Shown: positions 1 through 11,748, numbered from the stretch's first letter. The stretch is 64,000 bases of DNA from Massospora cicadina (GCA_022478985.1 JAKSZP010013285.1:62001-126000); one strand, 5' to 3'. The notes: generated by a model not told the origin, from the sequence alone. A program made the numbers and translations.

Positions 1-157
1 TATTCAAAAGTTGCATATTAATACAGGACTTTAAAAGTTATAATAAAAATGTAAAGATTTGGAAAATTACAACTATATAAGCTATATTATTGTAAAAAAG
101 AATTTATTTTAAAATAACCTAGCACAATTTAGTGCTAAGATAATCAAAGATAATTAT
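1..157 (-). mobile_element. Probable left part of the 3' LTR of chromovirus K
   Basis: This AT-rich non-coding stretch is continuous with 5504-6034 once the LINE and its duplication are removed. By position it is the distal part of K's 3' LTR, running off the window edge. No second LTR copy is available for confirmation. Confidence 0.4.
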
Positions 158-175
158 AAATAATGGGAAAACTTA
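158..175. repeat. LINE-1 target-site duplication, left copy
   Basis: The 18-base repeat AAATAATGGGAAAACTTA borders the 5' end of the LINE and recurs at 5486-5503. Confidence 0.9.
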
Positions 176-470
176 GACTTTTCTTTCTCGTTGCAAACAC
201 TTTTGCAACCCATTCAATTCAAGACTAAATCTAGTTTGATAATCTCATAGAGGGGATTAGTCTGCGCCCATGTCTGGGAGCAGTTGGGCAAGCAAGGCAA
301 GAGGAGCAGGTGGAAGGCCCGCGGCCTCTAACATTTGAAAACGCCCCAGAGAATCCGGCGGAATAGAAAAAAATCTAAAAAAACTGGCAGTCACAATTTC
401 CCCAGAGATACTCACGTGGCAAGCATGATGCAACCAGTACATCAATACGCCACATTCCCAGCCACTTTCG

Positions 471-1705
471 TTGGTGGAATTCGGAGTCCGTGTGTATCTG
501 GACATCCAAAAAATGGCCCTATGGGAAAAATTTTGTGAAGATGTACACAAAATTTTCCCGACCGCGGTGTATGTTGCACCTCAATCCATGTCGTGTGGTT
601 GGCTGGACCTAGGTTTTGAAAGCAAAATAGCAGCAGATGAGGCTGCAGCAGTGTGCGTAGTGGTCGACCTCCCTGAAGGGCAACAGGTCATCGAAACTAA
701 ATGCACCAGATGGACAAAATCAAACCAAATTTTCCTCACATTTGACTTTTTGCCTACTACGGTAAAACGTGACATTTTGGAGCAACACCTGAAAGATGGT
801 CTTGCCATATACGGCGAAATACAATCTTTTGAAATGCAACGTTTCATGCTGATGCCACACCTGTGCACTGGCAAAGCCATCGCAGTTCTGACCCCAACTG
901 AGTAGATTGTGAAGGACCTAACCCAGATCCCACACTCCACCTTTATTGACATCGCAGGGCACACCACCCACCCATTCCGGGTAACCGTGGACAGCGCGCC
1001 CCCATTTGCACCCACTGTGACACGTTCAGCCATAAGGCACACGCGTGCCCCATTAAAGAGGGCGTTACATTCCAAGAGCACCCCTCAGCGGCCATGGCCA
1101 GCGGAGAGGCGCACTATGAACCAACCGCAAGCACCAAAGAGGCTTTCCCGTGGGGAGCACAAGGCTGCTACCTATTGGTAAAGCCCATCTCCCTGCAGGA
1201 GTGGAAGAAGGCTAAGCAGGCCCATAGGACCGCGGCCAAGGAAGCAGCCAAGGTCACCACCACCATCCCACACTCACAACGCCAGGAGGACATGGAGACC
1301 TTCGCGGCAGAAGCAACTCAGGAATCCATCACCCAATCAGATTGGGAGGCCCAAGCTGAATGGGCCACTCAATCTGAGGATCCGATGGGAGATTTGATCT
1401 CACCCAATTGCTGCACCCAAGCCCCAGTTGAAACTGACTTGGGACCTATCCCAACCGAAAAATTTTTTGCCCCACTCGACGGTGCACCGAACTTATCCGC
1501 ACCGCAAAAAATTCGTCCGACGTTGGGAAAACAAAAAGCAAAGGCCAAAGCCAACGCGACTCTTTCCGCAAAAATTAACAAAAACCCTGATAGCGTTGCT
1601 GCTAATACCCACACTGCTGTGAAAGCCCGTGGGGACCTGGAAGAGGCTGGTGGGCCAGGGGGCCCACCCCCTCCTAAGGTGCAATGGGGGAAACCTTCAT
1701 TCTAG
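471..1705 (+). pseudogene. LINE-1 ORF1 (gag-like RNA-binding protein), broken
   Basis: The first half (471-905) reads open for 144 codons and ends at an in-frame TAG. The frame then continues to about 1010, where it shifts in a C-rich run. After the shift the protein shows a CCHC zinc knuckle, CTHCDTFSHKAHAC (C-x2-C-x4-H-x4-C), near 1012-1054. It stays open to the TAG at 1703-1705. The central block with LKDGLAIYGE is shared with the minus-strand ORF1 copies at 29130-31049 and probably 9196-11053, so these are related ORF1 proteins. In this family ORF1 binds the element RNA. The true start could lie upstream of 471. The C-terminal third is rich in A, K, T and P and has no recognised domain. 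Confidence 0.75.
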
Positions 1706-4700
1706 GGATGCTGAATATCGCCGGACTCAAGGCCTCCCCATCCCGGGCTAGGAAACTGAGTTTTTTACAAAATAATTTACCCGTGGATATCCTGGCCATC
1801 CAGGAAACCCACTGTCTACGAGGTTCCAAGGATGCTTGGAAAACAATGCTCCTACCATCTCTATCCTTTTGGTCGAAGCACTGTGGGGTGCTAATTCAGT
1901 AAAACAATTTTTTCAAATTTACATCTTCAGAAACATTCCTAAATGACTGAGTGCTCGTTGTCACCTTCTCATGGGCCAATGTTGCATACACAATCATCAA
2001 CATTTATGCCCCAAATGGTGCACAAGAGCATCAAAAATTTTCTCGTTGGTCAAATCCCTCCGCTACCCCCTGATTCTTTCCTAATCGGTGACATGAACTG
2101 TTGGCTAACCTCACCAACGGACCAGTGGCCACCCTCACCCCATGCCCCACAGGGTCATGTAGAACTACGCATTCTAAAAGCCACCCTTGGGTTAATGGAT
2201 GTGCTGCCGCGACATGCCCACTGCTTGAAAACATGACGCATCCCCACATCCACAACGGCCAATTAAGGTCCATGACCCGCATTGACCTTATTCTAGCACC
2301 GGCGAAATTCAACCCCACATCTCCCACTTCAAAACAATGAAAATGGAATTCTCCGACCACCAACTGGTCTCGATAACATACCACTTACCCGTCACAGTTG
2401 CAAGGCCCCACATTGGTGCAAAATCCGCCCCCCAGAGCTTTTTTTTTTTTTTTTACTAGATGGTTGGTCCCAGCCCCCCCCCCCCAGCTTGCGTTGATTT
2501 TCCACATGGGTGGAAGAGGCAACTTTGGCAAAATCGTTTGTTGCACCGTTTTGCGCGGACCCCATTTCCACATGGGCAACTTTCAAAAAAGATACCATCC
2601 GCCACTATCGCCATCTCTCATCCAGATGCTCACGAGCCACATTGGCAGTTATATCACGCGTGCTGGCAGAATTGGCCCACTTGGAGTCCAACATTCCAGC
2701 CTCAGGATATAGCCCTGCATGGGGCCAGAAGTGGGCGGAGGCAGCAGCCCACCTCAACGCACTTGAAAGGCAACACAAACATTGGGTTTGTGTCCAATAC
2801 AGGGCCACACGCATCACTAAAGGTGACAAGTGCACTGCATACTTCTTCAAAAATTTTTTTGCACCACGCCAGAGTGTGGCCTGCACACAGGTGTGAAGAT
2901 CGGATAATTCTATCATGGACACACTGGCCGAAGTGGCAATTGAAATGCAAAGATATTACTCCAAGTTATACCGAGCTGAACCAATTCAGCTGGCTGAAAT
3001 GGTGGAATTTCTTGACAGAGCTCATATCCACACTGTTTTCCGATACCCAGAAATAATGAATTTAATTACTCCAAACGAATTATGGACTACCATTCACAGT
3101 GCACCAAACTGAAAATGCCCAGGCCCAGATGGCATTCCATATGAGTTCTACAAAAAATATTTTAAATACATATCCCCATTGCTGCTAGCCTCACTCAACC
3201 AAGGCCTGTTGGAAACGCGCCTCCTACCAGGAGGACATGAGGCTTTTACAGTCACACTCTTCAAGAAAGGGGATAGGCTAGACTTAGCCAACTGGCGCCC
3301 CATTTCTCTAACAAACACAGACACCAAAATTTTAACAAAAATCATGGCTAACCGTTTAGGGACTGTAGCATCTGCCACCATCTCTCCAGAACAATTCAGT
3401 TTCATCCCCAGAAGGTCGATTTGGGATAACGTGCACTCTGTGGCTTATGTGTGTCAGTCCACAGCCTCTGGGGCACTTGTATTCTTGGACCAACAAAAGG
3501 CCTATGATAGAGTAAACTGGAAATACCTTAGGGCCTGCCTCCAACAATTCCGCCTACCTCCCCGCTTCATTAACTGGGTGATGCTGCTCACGGAATCTGC
3601 AACAATGGCTTTGTGCGCGGCCCAGGTTTCCTAACGGAAGTAGTCCATCCTCAAAGGGGCCTGCGACAAGGGGACCCCCTGAGCCCACTCTTATACAACT
3701 TCAGCCTTGACCCACTACTGCGAAATGTGAATGCCCAACTCACTGGGGTCCATGTGCCAGGCCAAACCCCAGTCAAGATGATGGCATTTGCAGATGATTG
3801 CGTGGTGGGGGTGTCTAATAATAAAGATGCACGCGCGCTTGAAGCCCTCATCCAGGAATATTCCCGGGTAAGCAACGCGGCACTGAACGCCTCCAAAACC
3901 GAAATCATCCTCCTTGGTCGGTTTCAGAACTGCTGGGCCCCAGCAAGTAGTTCCCAACCCAGCCCAGCTGCTCACCCAAGTCCACGCCTTACTAACTCAA
4001 CACACACCGCTCCACTGGTGCTCCCCTTTGTGCCGCGACCTACCATAGGACCGGTACGCCATCTGGGCGTGTGGTTGGAGGCAGGAGGATACGCGTCAGC
4101 AGTAATGGAGGGCCATATACTGGACAACGTGACAAAGCGAATCGCCTCTCTCAGAGCCCACCCTACTACCCTCACTGGCAGGGTTGTTCTTGCCAACTCT
4201 ATGCTCCTATCCAAAGTCTGGTTTGGAGCCCACGCCATCCCCTTCTCCCCAAGCTTCTTCAAATCCCTGTATGCTTTGCTACAAGGTTGGCTTTGGTCAG
4301 GCCGCCCTCCACCAGTACGGCTAGAGGTCATGTTTGGCCCTCATCATCATGGTGACATTGGCCTACTTGACTTCAAAGCCCATGCCGCCAAGATCCTAGG
4401 CACCTGGATTGCGGCCGTCACTGCTCCTACACTCCCATCCCAACACTGGTCCTGCGCGGCCCACTCCAACTTCTCCCAAGCCTTGGGCCTCAACAATCCA
4501 TCAAACCCCACTCCCTGATGAAATACCTCGCATCACACACATCAGCCACAGGTCCTCACGGGACCAAAACCCACTACAAACGAATCCTACTCTCCATGCG
4601 AAGCGCAGAGTGGAGAATTCGTATTAGTGGACATACAACCCGAAGAGGCCGCCCCTCTCCTCAGTTCACACAAGAGGTACAGGGGCTACCCATCCATGAT

Positions 4701-5433
4701 GGCGTGATCCCCATTCGACCCCAAGTCCTATCCAGGGGACTACCTGGACATGATGGACATCCCTTATTCCACTGAGACCCAAAAGACTATCTGAAAATAC
4801 GCACACCATCCTCTGTTGCAGCCTCAAGTCCATTCCCATGTGTGGCGCTGCCTGAGGCGGGTGTATCGTACAGCTGAGCGCTCTAATGCTTTACACTCAT
4901 CCTGTGTCGTGTGTGGCCAGTATGAAACGCTGTTTCACCGCCTGGAGAAGTGCCCCACCTCTAAAGTAATATGGCGCGAAGTCCAACGTCTGCTAGGCCA
5001 GGATCAAACACATCCCTTCAGTCTGTTAAGAGATATGTTTGCTTCATCAATGGCCTCCCACCCCCTCCCACCCTCCCTCCGTGCTCTGGTGGTTGCAATC
5101 GCCATGTGGACTATCCACACGATTGTCTTGGATGCCATCTCTGGATCCATCCCCACCCTCCCTGAAGCTGTCCACAGATTCCGGTCTCATTTGGTGGATC
5201 ACTTTCAAGCGTGGATGTTTGGATATCTCCCACCACGTCGCCGGCAGCTGGTCTCCTCCTGGTTCCCAGTCTGGTTCATCAAATCAGACCCCTTCCTCCA
5301 CACGTGCTCAATAGTGGCTACGCCCCCTACACACGTTCCCTCCCCTTCCCATAAGTGGCGTTCCCGCTGGCAACAAGAGATAGCATCGCTTCTCTGGGGT
5401 GCCTCACCTGGTACTGAGTTTTGTCTCGTCTGA
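1684..5433 (+). pseudogene. LINE-1 ORF2: endonuclease, reverse transcriptase and CCHC, broken
   Basis: ORF2 starts at ATG 1684, 22 bases before the ORF1 stop and in another frame, so the two ORFs overlap. An APE endonuclease N-terminus is visible (GMLNIAGL, then AIQETH near 1798-1815), continuing to about 2400 through frameshifts. The RT runs from about 3110 to 4300. It shows the ANWRPISL block near 3290, GLRQGDPLSPLLYNF near 3660 and the catalytic FADD at 3787-3798. The C-terminus (4816-5433) carries a C-x2-C-x7-H-x4-C finger, CVVCGQYETLFHRLEKC, typical of LINE ORF2 tails. At least five frame breaks are present. One coincides with a T-tract insertion at 2440-2495. Confidence 0.85.
2439..2494 (-). 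repeat. Probable short poly(A)-ended insertion inside LINE-1 ORF2
   Basis: A long T run is followed by ACTAGATGG, TTGG, TCCCAGCCC and a C run. On the minus strand this reads GGGACCAACCATCTAGTA plus poly(A). It resembles the 3' end of the short insertion family described elsewhere in this window (GGGACCATCTAGTACTA plus poly(A)). It lies in the endonuclease-RT linker of ORF2 and breaks the frame. The flanking C-rich sequence gives only an imperfect direct repeat (CCAGAGCTT and CCCAGCTT), so the duplication is unproven. Confidence 0.4.
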
Positions 5434-5485
5434 GTCATATTCGGAAGTGTCCATCCCATGGTCGGCCTTCCCCACAATAAATTTA

Positions 5486-5503
5486 AAATAATGGGAAAAC
5501 TTA
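5486..5503. repeat. LINE-1 target-site duplication, right copy
   Basis: This exact copy of the left duplication directly follows the A-rich LINE tail. The leading A residues could belong partly to the tail. Confidence 0.9.
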
Positions 5504-6034
5504 AGATAATGTGATTGCTAGGCATAATCTGAATAAAGCTTAGATATACAGAAAAAAACTAAAGGTTGTTTTCTAGTATCTAGTGAAGCATTAATCTGTC
5601 TGCTATTTGGGATGAGAATCATCAGTTAGCTTTAACCATAATTTATGGGACTATTGGCGCATCACTTGAGTATTAAAAACTTTATATAACATTGGGAAGA
5701 TGGCATAAGTTATACATTTCTGTGTAGCAATGCATTGGCAATTCTGTGAGGTAAATTCTGGTTGAAACTTTGCCATTCAATATAATTTAATTCCTGGGAT
5801 AAGAATTAAGTTGCTTGGGTGCATTGGTAGATGGAGTCATGAGAAGGAAACTTGTTCTAAAATTTTTAGTTATAAATATGGCGTTATTAATTGTTATATG
5901 CTTTGTAACTTAAGGTTAATACTAATCTTGGACCTTAGGCCTAATAAGTATAATAAATTAAATAAAAATAATTGGTAAAAGTTGTTAATGCTTGAATAAA
6001 TGAAAAAATTGGAAGTCTAATATGGGGCTTCACA
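5504..6034 (-). mobile_element. 3' LTR of chromovirus K, proximal part
   Basis: On the minus strand the K coding region ends near 6075. It is followed by GATAAG and then TGTGAAGCCCCATATTAG at 6034 and downward, a plausible LTR start. The sequence is non-coding and AT-rich and is split by the LINE at 5486. I could not identify the matching 5' LTR with certainty, so the boundary is inferred. Confidence 0.5.
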
Positions 6035-6074
6035 CTTATCAGATAAAAGCCCAACACCTCATTCAGGGGCGTCA

Positions 6075-6700
6075 TTAAAGAAGAATTTTTGTGGGCTTGA
6101 GGTACTTCATGGAAACATTTTTAGTGTTGACTTAGAGCCAGCAGCTTCAGAAAAGCACTTGTGGAGAATAGTTATCAGGTACTGAGCATTTTGATCTTGG
6201 GTTGGGATCCTCTGTTCTCAGCAGCATCAGACCCTTTCCATGCTTTCAGGTAGTCAAGACATCTTTTCATGTGACGGGAGGCCACAATTTCTCCACTTCC
6301 CATTCTGTTGCCCTTTCTACTAGGTACAGCTCAGGGGTTTCAGGTGGGGGCCCTCAAACAGGGTCAGCTTACTTTAATTAAAAGTAGCAAAGATTCAGAA
6401 TTTTGGAGAGTGATTCAACTGGTAGGAGGCATAACCCACCTTTCTGACAATGTGGTATGGTCCTATCCTCTTAGATTCCAGTTTCTTTCATGGTTTTTTA
6501 TTAAGATGCTTCTGAATTATAGCATCAAAAGATCTCCAGACTTATACTTGGGGCTTACTAGTCTCTTGTATCTTCATTCTCCTTATAGGTCTTCGTGGAA
6601 GCATCAAGTTGATAGTTACCTTCTTTATGATTTCTTGATGAATTTTTCAAAGTCCATACAGCTTCCATATTTGACCCACAACTAAGATTAATGTTAAAAA
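6075..6700 (-). pseudogene. Chromovirus K: integrase C-terminus and chromodomain remnant
   Basis: On the minus strand, RIGPYHIVRKVGY (about 6430-6475) matches the integrase GPY/F module, followed by KLTLFEGP near 6350. A chromodomain-like stretch follows at about 6200-6335: YLVE, ATEWEVEKL and, after a frame break, CLDYLKAWKGSD. In chromoviruses this module directs integration to heterochromatin. The parallel remnant in element C has the same order, which supports the call. Stops interrupt every frame. Confidence 0.6.
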
Positions 6701-6999
6701 AGGTAAAACCCATAGTTGGTGTAAAATTGGAGAATAATCAATATAGGAGTGCTGAGCATCTTTATACCAAAATTGAGTCAGGTAAGATGTGAAGCCCAAT
6801 ATTAGTGGTGAGCTGGAGCATAGCACCACAATCTTCCAAGCATTGGTTTACTCTTTCTGCCTGCCTATCTGATTGTGGGTGTCACAATCTGTATTTTCTT
6901 AATTGTGACATAATTTAGCATCCCAAACCTAAATTCTTAGTTTATTCAACCAAATTTAACTAATTATAGCCCATATTAATTAATGGAAATAAAAGGCTT

Positions 7000-8300
7000 A
7001 TAAAAAGTTTAATTGGCTAAATGATCAGCTTTTTATATCTGATAATTAGATTATTATGTGGAAAATATAGGAATAAATCAATGAAGCTATGAGCAGGGTA
7101 AAATATCTGAATGGTTAAGGCTTTAAGGTTTTTCATATCCCAAATGATCTTTAGTTTGGACTTCAAACTGGTTTTTGGCCCCATCGCCTGAACATTTTTC
7201 CTAATAAAAAAGAAAGCCAGTATTTTACCTATCCATCCATCCATCCATCCATCTATCTATCTATCTATCTATTTATTTATTTATTATTTTTTAATGCTGG
7301 TGGAGTTGTGTACAGTCTTTTTCTGTGACATTGAATGAAAGGCTGTCAATCTGCAGGGGTGAATATGAAGAGTTTTACATAGTGCTTCCAAAGATAAGAA
7401 AGTGAACTGGGTCTTATGATTGATGATGATATCTTTGGCATGCCATGGGAAGCGAAGATGTCAAATATGAAGGTCTTAGCCATATGAGCAGCTGGTACTG
7501 TCATTTGGCAGGGGATTAAATGGGAAACTTGATAAAAAAGTACGTTACAACCATTATGGAATCATACTACTCCAATTGGGGTAGTTTTTACAACAAAGCC
7601 ACCTAAAATGAAAGTCCAGGATCTCTGCTCTCTAACTGGGACCAACAATCCAGCATGGGTATGACAATTTAGTCTAAACCTGTTGCACACAAGACCCACC
7701 TTGGTATGCTGAGCCACCTGTACTGAAACTCCCTTCCAATTATACATATGGCGTATAGCTTCAAAATTGTCAGCTTTTCTGGATGTCCCACGTTATACTA
7801 TCATTGTACTTCTTGATTAGCTTCACTTAAAGAGGTCCAGCGGGATCTCATAAGCGTCTCTGGAACCAAGCCACATCATCCTTCACATGATGTCCTTATA
7901 AGTTCGTCCTATTTTAGGTTGTATCTGGAAATGATCTGGTTGTAATATGAGGATAAGGGGTAGGACAGAGCGATACGTTTGAACATACCATATTCCACTA
8001 GATTTTCCAAGGATGTAAGAATAGGGTTGCAGGCGTTAGTGGAGGGTTTGTTAGGAACTAATCTTACCCTGAGGAATCACCAGAATGGTATTATGGAGAA
8101 CTTCTTTCTTGAATTCAGAGGCTAAGGCTAAGTTGCGCTTACAGAACCAGCTAATCCAATCACCTTGCTTATTGCAAATCATAGGAGAACACAAACTGTG
8201 TAAGGGCCTCATACCATTGGATTTGACGCTGTGTTAGGACATGATGGGCGCAATAATACATAAAAGCTCAAAGATTAGTTTAAACCTGGAATGGTTACAA
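7000..8300 (-). pseudogene. Chromovirus K: integrase core and RNase H tail, decayed
   Basis: Minus-strand frames give GHPEKL near 7780 (zinc-binding region). Near 7600 they give a PVREQRSW segment, corresponding to the P-x-P-x2-PW stretch before the integrase core. IPCQMTVPAAHMAKTF with HGMPK follows near 7440-7530, a typical chromovirus integrase core. RNase H sequence is expected toward 8300-8650 and is only faintly visible. Frameshifts and stops occur throughout. Confidence 0.55.
7231..7288. repeat. Compound tetranucleotide microsatellite
   Basis: Tandem ATCC units pass into ATCT and then ATTT units, a stepwise C-to-T series. It lies within decayed element K sequence and has no coding role. 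Confidence 0.95.
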
Positions 8301-8649
8301 GGAACCATATAAGTGGCGCACATAGTACATTGGTGCTTCCACAAATGCAAGACGCTCTTTATCACACAAAGCGTAGTTTAACTAAGGTAGGGTCATTTTG
8401 CATATAAAATATCCCAAAGAATTATCTACTTCATATGTGCTCCCTTGTAACAGAAAAGTGGAAATATCAAAATTGGAAGCGTCACTAGACATTAAATTGT
8501 TCCTTGTCTGGGTCATTGTGATAAAGTATGGACCTGGAGAGCAAGATGCACTTTATGGACTGAAAAGCGTCCTCCAGTGCTGAAGATTACTGAAGGGATT
8601 TAGCACCTTTTGTCTTGAATAGGGGTGCAGCAACTTCTGACATGTTTAT

Positions 8650-9195
8650 AGTGAACTTCTTAAGGAAGATGCATGTCTAAATGCTTCTCAATCTTTTTTC
8701 TGAGGTCAGCGTGGTCCAATCGTAAATGGCCTTCCCTTTATCTGGAGCAATCAAGTGGCTTTGTCAAATATGATGTTTCCCTTAGAGTGACCTGTGACTT
8801 AAGGAAAATTACATTAATTTTTGATTTTAAGTTTGTGCTTTCAGGTGGTCTAAACTTGCCTTAGGTGTATCTTACGGGATTTGTGGTCTGGGAGAATACT
8901 AGGATATCATCTATGTAAGCCATGGAACATACTACTAATTAGTATAATAAGTTCACATCAATGATATTTAAAGACAGCTGTCGCATCATTGAGGCCACAT
9001 GGCATGCCTAGAATTTGAAAATTCTCTTCATGATGTGGAAAGCAGTAAGCCATTCCCTTTTTTTAATGCGTATTTGGTTGAAGGTATTTAAGAAATCAAG
9101 CTTGATGAAAACTTTATATTCCTCACCATACCTGGAGATTTAAGCTTCCATAAGGATGAAATGCATATTGTGTATGGTAGCATTGTTCAGGTTAT
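8650..9195 (-). pseudogene. Chromovirus K: reverse transcriptase, main part
   Basis: Minus-strand frames show FIKLDFLNTFNQIRIKK near 9075-9120. The catalytic box YIDDILVFSQ lies near 8890-8920, and LKSQVTLKGNIIFDK near 8770. These are the palm motifs of Ty3/gypsy RT. The N-terminal part of the same RT resumes at 11069 beyond an inserted LINE derivative. Stops are present. Confidence 0.65.
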
Positions 9196-11053
9196 TTTTT
9201 TATTACTAGTAGGGCCCAGCCCAAGAGGAAGGCATTCCCAAGTTTTATTTGCTAGGTGACAAATTAAAAATGAAAATAAAAAACTTTTTGGTATAGCATT
9301 TTGGCGGCAATCCTAAGCACCTATATCAAATTAGGGAAGGTGGGTTGGGGGATCACTGTCCTGCGTGGACTTGAAGGCACGCGAAAAAGTGGACAGAATG
9401 GGTGTAAGGGCATCAGCGGCATAGGGCAGAATGTAGGTAATAGATGTATTATTGTTATCCAAAAGGCGTGTAGTATACATCATCATGACGTACTAGGCAA
9501 TCTGAAACAACATACTTGGCGATTTTAAGAATACAAGAAAAGCTTATTATTTATTGTCAGGTTTGGGGGTAGTCTTGGGTTAAACAACGCCAACTTGGCA
9601 TCAGCAGCACATGCACAGCTCTTGGCAAACACAAGCTCTTCAAAAAGTCCTGGTCTTCCTCTATGTAGACATTCAGGAAATTTGGACGGGGAATTCCTGT
9701 TATTAGTGGCTCCATGTCCGCATGGAGGGTTTGACAAAGGGAAACACTGGTGAGGCAGCAGCCACTTCAACATCAAGCTTATAGGGCATTTAGTAAACTA
9801 GTTAGCCCTTGAAAGGGTGGAAGTACCGCTGAGGTTTATATGTGCGAGGCTGGAAAAATTCTAGCCAAATTGAAATCAGGACTAACTTTAAATGTTTTAT
9901 TATCCTTGATTACCCATTTTGAGATAACCAAATGGGCTTAAAGCTAGTAAACATAGTCCATCCACGGGAGCTTATTGGCTGTAGTTTGGAGCAGATGTCC
10001 CACAAACCTCTGTCCAGGGAATGTTGGCTGGGGAAGGAACAGCAGTGGCTTCTGAACATTATGAGAGGGCTTTCCTGATTGGCTGCCTAGCAGGGGCTGT
10101 GGATACAGTGGTTGAGGAATAGGGAGGATTAAAATGACCTGAAAATTCATATGTTACAGCGGCGGGGCCAATTTTAGAGGGAGAAGGTGAGGAAACCACT
10201 CTGGAGGTGAGGGAAGAGCACTTATACTTTGAGTGGACCAACCTGAAGCACAAGGGGCAGAGGGTGCGACAATTTTTGACGCGGGCACAGAATGGGTGGT
10301 CAGGGGCTGAGAGGACCAATTATTAGGGGAATTGCCAGATGGGTGTCCCAGAGGAAGGGATGAATAGTTGCAAAGGTATGAGGCCTTGCAAGGCAGCTGC
10401 CCTTTGGAAACTACATACTGGAGGATGGGATATATGTCATAAGTGTCATACCTTCCAGAAGCTCCTAATGGAGTTGGTCAGGGGATAGATGGTCGGGGAG
10501 GTTAGCAAACTATACAATCAGAGTGGCAATCAACAGCAGCCAAGTTTAGTTGGTGATGAGAGTATATATAAACTAATGGCATAGTCACCACAACTATAGA
10601 CTGGGCTTCACTAGAAAAACGCAGATCAAAGTACCCCTTGAAGGGGAGAGTATATCCTGAAATGATGGGCTTGATAACTTCCTGGGACATCTTGAAGATG
10701 GCCACACTTGTGTAGGGGAAGAGATTTCCATACTTGACCAAAAGGCTGAAGTGCAGCTTGCTTTGGGGGAGCACCAGGGGGCTACAAAGCACCATCTGGA
10801 AGAGTGCAATATGCTGGACTAGGTCCTAAGGGAGGACAAAGCGACCAGTGGGATGGGTCTAGTGGAGCTACCCTGGGTGCACTTCAACAATGGCTTAAAA
10901 CGCCAGGAGGCGGTGCACCACAGCCTCATTCAGGGGCGTCAGGCGTCAAACGTGAAGACATCCAAAAAATTTAATTTGTCACAATGGCTTTAGTTGTATA
11001 AATTTATAAACTTGATTTTGATAACTATATAATCAAAGAGAAAGAAATATTGA
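9196..11053 (-). mobile_element. ORF1-only LINE derivative, copy 1 (HAL1-like)
   Basis: The insertion is flanked by near-identical 15-base repeats: CATTGTTCAGGTTAT at 9181-9195 and CAATGTTCAGGTTAT at 11054-11068. On the minus strand it holds only an ORF1-type region and a short 3' part ending in AGTAATAAAAAAA (9196 upward). There is no endonuclease or RT. It interrupts the RT of chromovirus K. Mammalian HAL1 elements are a known analogue: LINEs that lost ORF2 and move using another LINE's RT. Copy 2 at 29130-31049 has the same organisation. Confidence 0.8.
9525..10940 (-). pseudogene. ORF1-like RNA-binding protein of the LINE derivative, copy 1
   Basis: In order on the minus strand there is an N-terminal region near 10930 and a block with LHFSLLVKYGNLFPYTS near 10700. 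A CCHC zinc knuckle, CPLCFRLVHSKYKC, follows near 10225-10270. The C-terminal region (9525-9776) includes GRPGLFEELVFAKS. The order and the knuckle match copy 2, and through copy 2 the protein relates to LINE-1 ORF1. Several frame breaks show it is dead. The role inferred from the family is RNA binding in the retroposition particle. Confidence 0.65.
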
Positions 11054-11068
11054 CAATGTTCAGGTTAT

Positions 11069-11230
11069 CATAAACTACATAAGGAAGTCAAGTACCATCT
11101 ACTTTATCCACAAAGAAGATCAGTGAGAATACTAGAAGTATACTAAAAGCTAAAACTTGTACCAATTCTATGAACAAAATATCCAGAGCTGCCTCTTCTC
11201 AGTGTTAAGGGGTATATGGTAGAAGAAATG
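11069..11230 (-). pseudogene. Chromovirus K: N-terminal RT fragment
   Basis: After the LINE derivative, K resumes. On the minus strand YPLTL is followed by scattered matches to the N-terminal RT region (IGTSF, TDLLCG and SRWYLTSL). These fit the usual YPLS to FVKKKDGSLRLCVDY region. The fragment ends at the 5' LTR of element A. Confidence 0.5.
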
Positions 11231-11729
11231 TGTCACGATTCTGGCATGACTGGATGATAAGCCCTAATTTGTGATGGCGGAATGGATAGGATCCACCAAG
11301 TTTAATATGAGTAATGATTATTCAAGCGCCTCGAAGTGAGGCGATATTGGGCTTTTGGGGAATTACCTCAAATTAGGCAATCGTGAAATTAATGATGAAG
11401 AATTGATGGAACCAATGAGATATGGCGAATAAAATTACTAAGCCATGAAAGCAGTAGCAACCAAAGTCGCTATAATATAGATGAGATTAGATGATCAAGA
11501 GGGGGTTGGTTGTTGATAGTTGAGAGAAAATTGGTTAAGCAAGGATTCACTATATTATTATATTAAATTAAAGAGTGTGGCAGAAGCAAGTGCTCCGTAT
11601 TTATTAAATAGTTTTTTCTGTTGTTTATAGGACAACGATCATCATATCGTTGGTCCTACTTCTCAGTGGGTTGAACCCTGTGCAAAAACCCTTATGGCAT
11701 ATCTTAACAATTCCGCTGATTTTACAACA
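11231..11729 (+). repeat. Element A 5' LTR
   Basis: It starts TGTCACGATTCTGG and ends GATTTTACAACA. It aligns over its full length with 16662-17161. Many of the differences are CG versus TG or CA. Confidence 0.93.
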
Positions 11730-11730
11730 G

Positions 11731-11748
11731 TGGTGCTCACTACAGGGG
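11731..11748 (+). promoter_or_regulatory. Element A primer-binding site
   Basis: TGGTGCTCACTACAGGGG lies one base after the LTR end, where a tRNA 3' end (…CCA) would pair. The same motif occurs at the start of element I, with a variant in element D. I cannot name the tRNA. Confidence 0.7.

Larger units (their letters stand above)
176..5485 (+). mobile_element. LINE-1: APE-type non-LTR retrotransposon, near full length, decayed
   Basis: This is a two-ORF LINE flanked by an 18-bp direct repeat, AAATAATGGGAAAACTTA, at 158-175 and 5486-5503. That is a clear target-site duplication and fixes the insertion at about 5.3 kb. It encodes an ORF1 with a zinc knuckle, then an ORF2 with endonuclease, reverse transcriptase and a C-terminal CCHC motif. 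The 3' end is a short A-rich tail containing AATAAA. Frameshifts and stops break both ORFs, so it is inactive. The flanks on both sides look like one continuous AT-rich sequence, which I take to be the 3' LTR of chromovirus K. I did not see an RNase H domain. Clade assignment (Tad-, I- or Jockey-like) is not possible by eye. Confidence 0.9.

Noticed and set aside
581..1081. A 166-codon minus-strand open frame
   Set aside because: It is antisense to the LINE-1 ORF1, including its zinc knuckle, and has no family features of its own.
7231..7288. CRISPR or satellite array
   Set aside because: It is a simple tetranucleotide microsatellite without spacers. No direct-repeat and spacer pattern was seen anywhere in the window.
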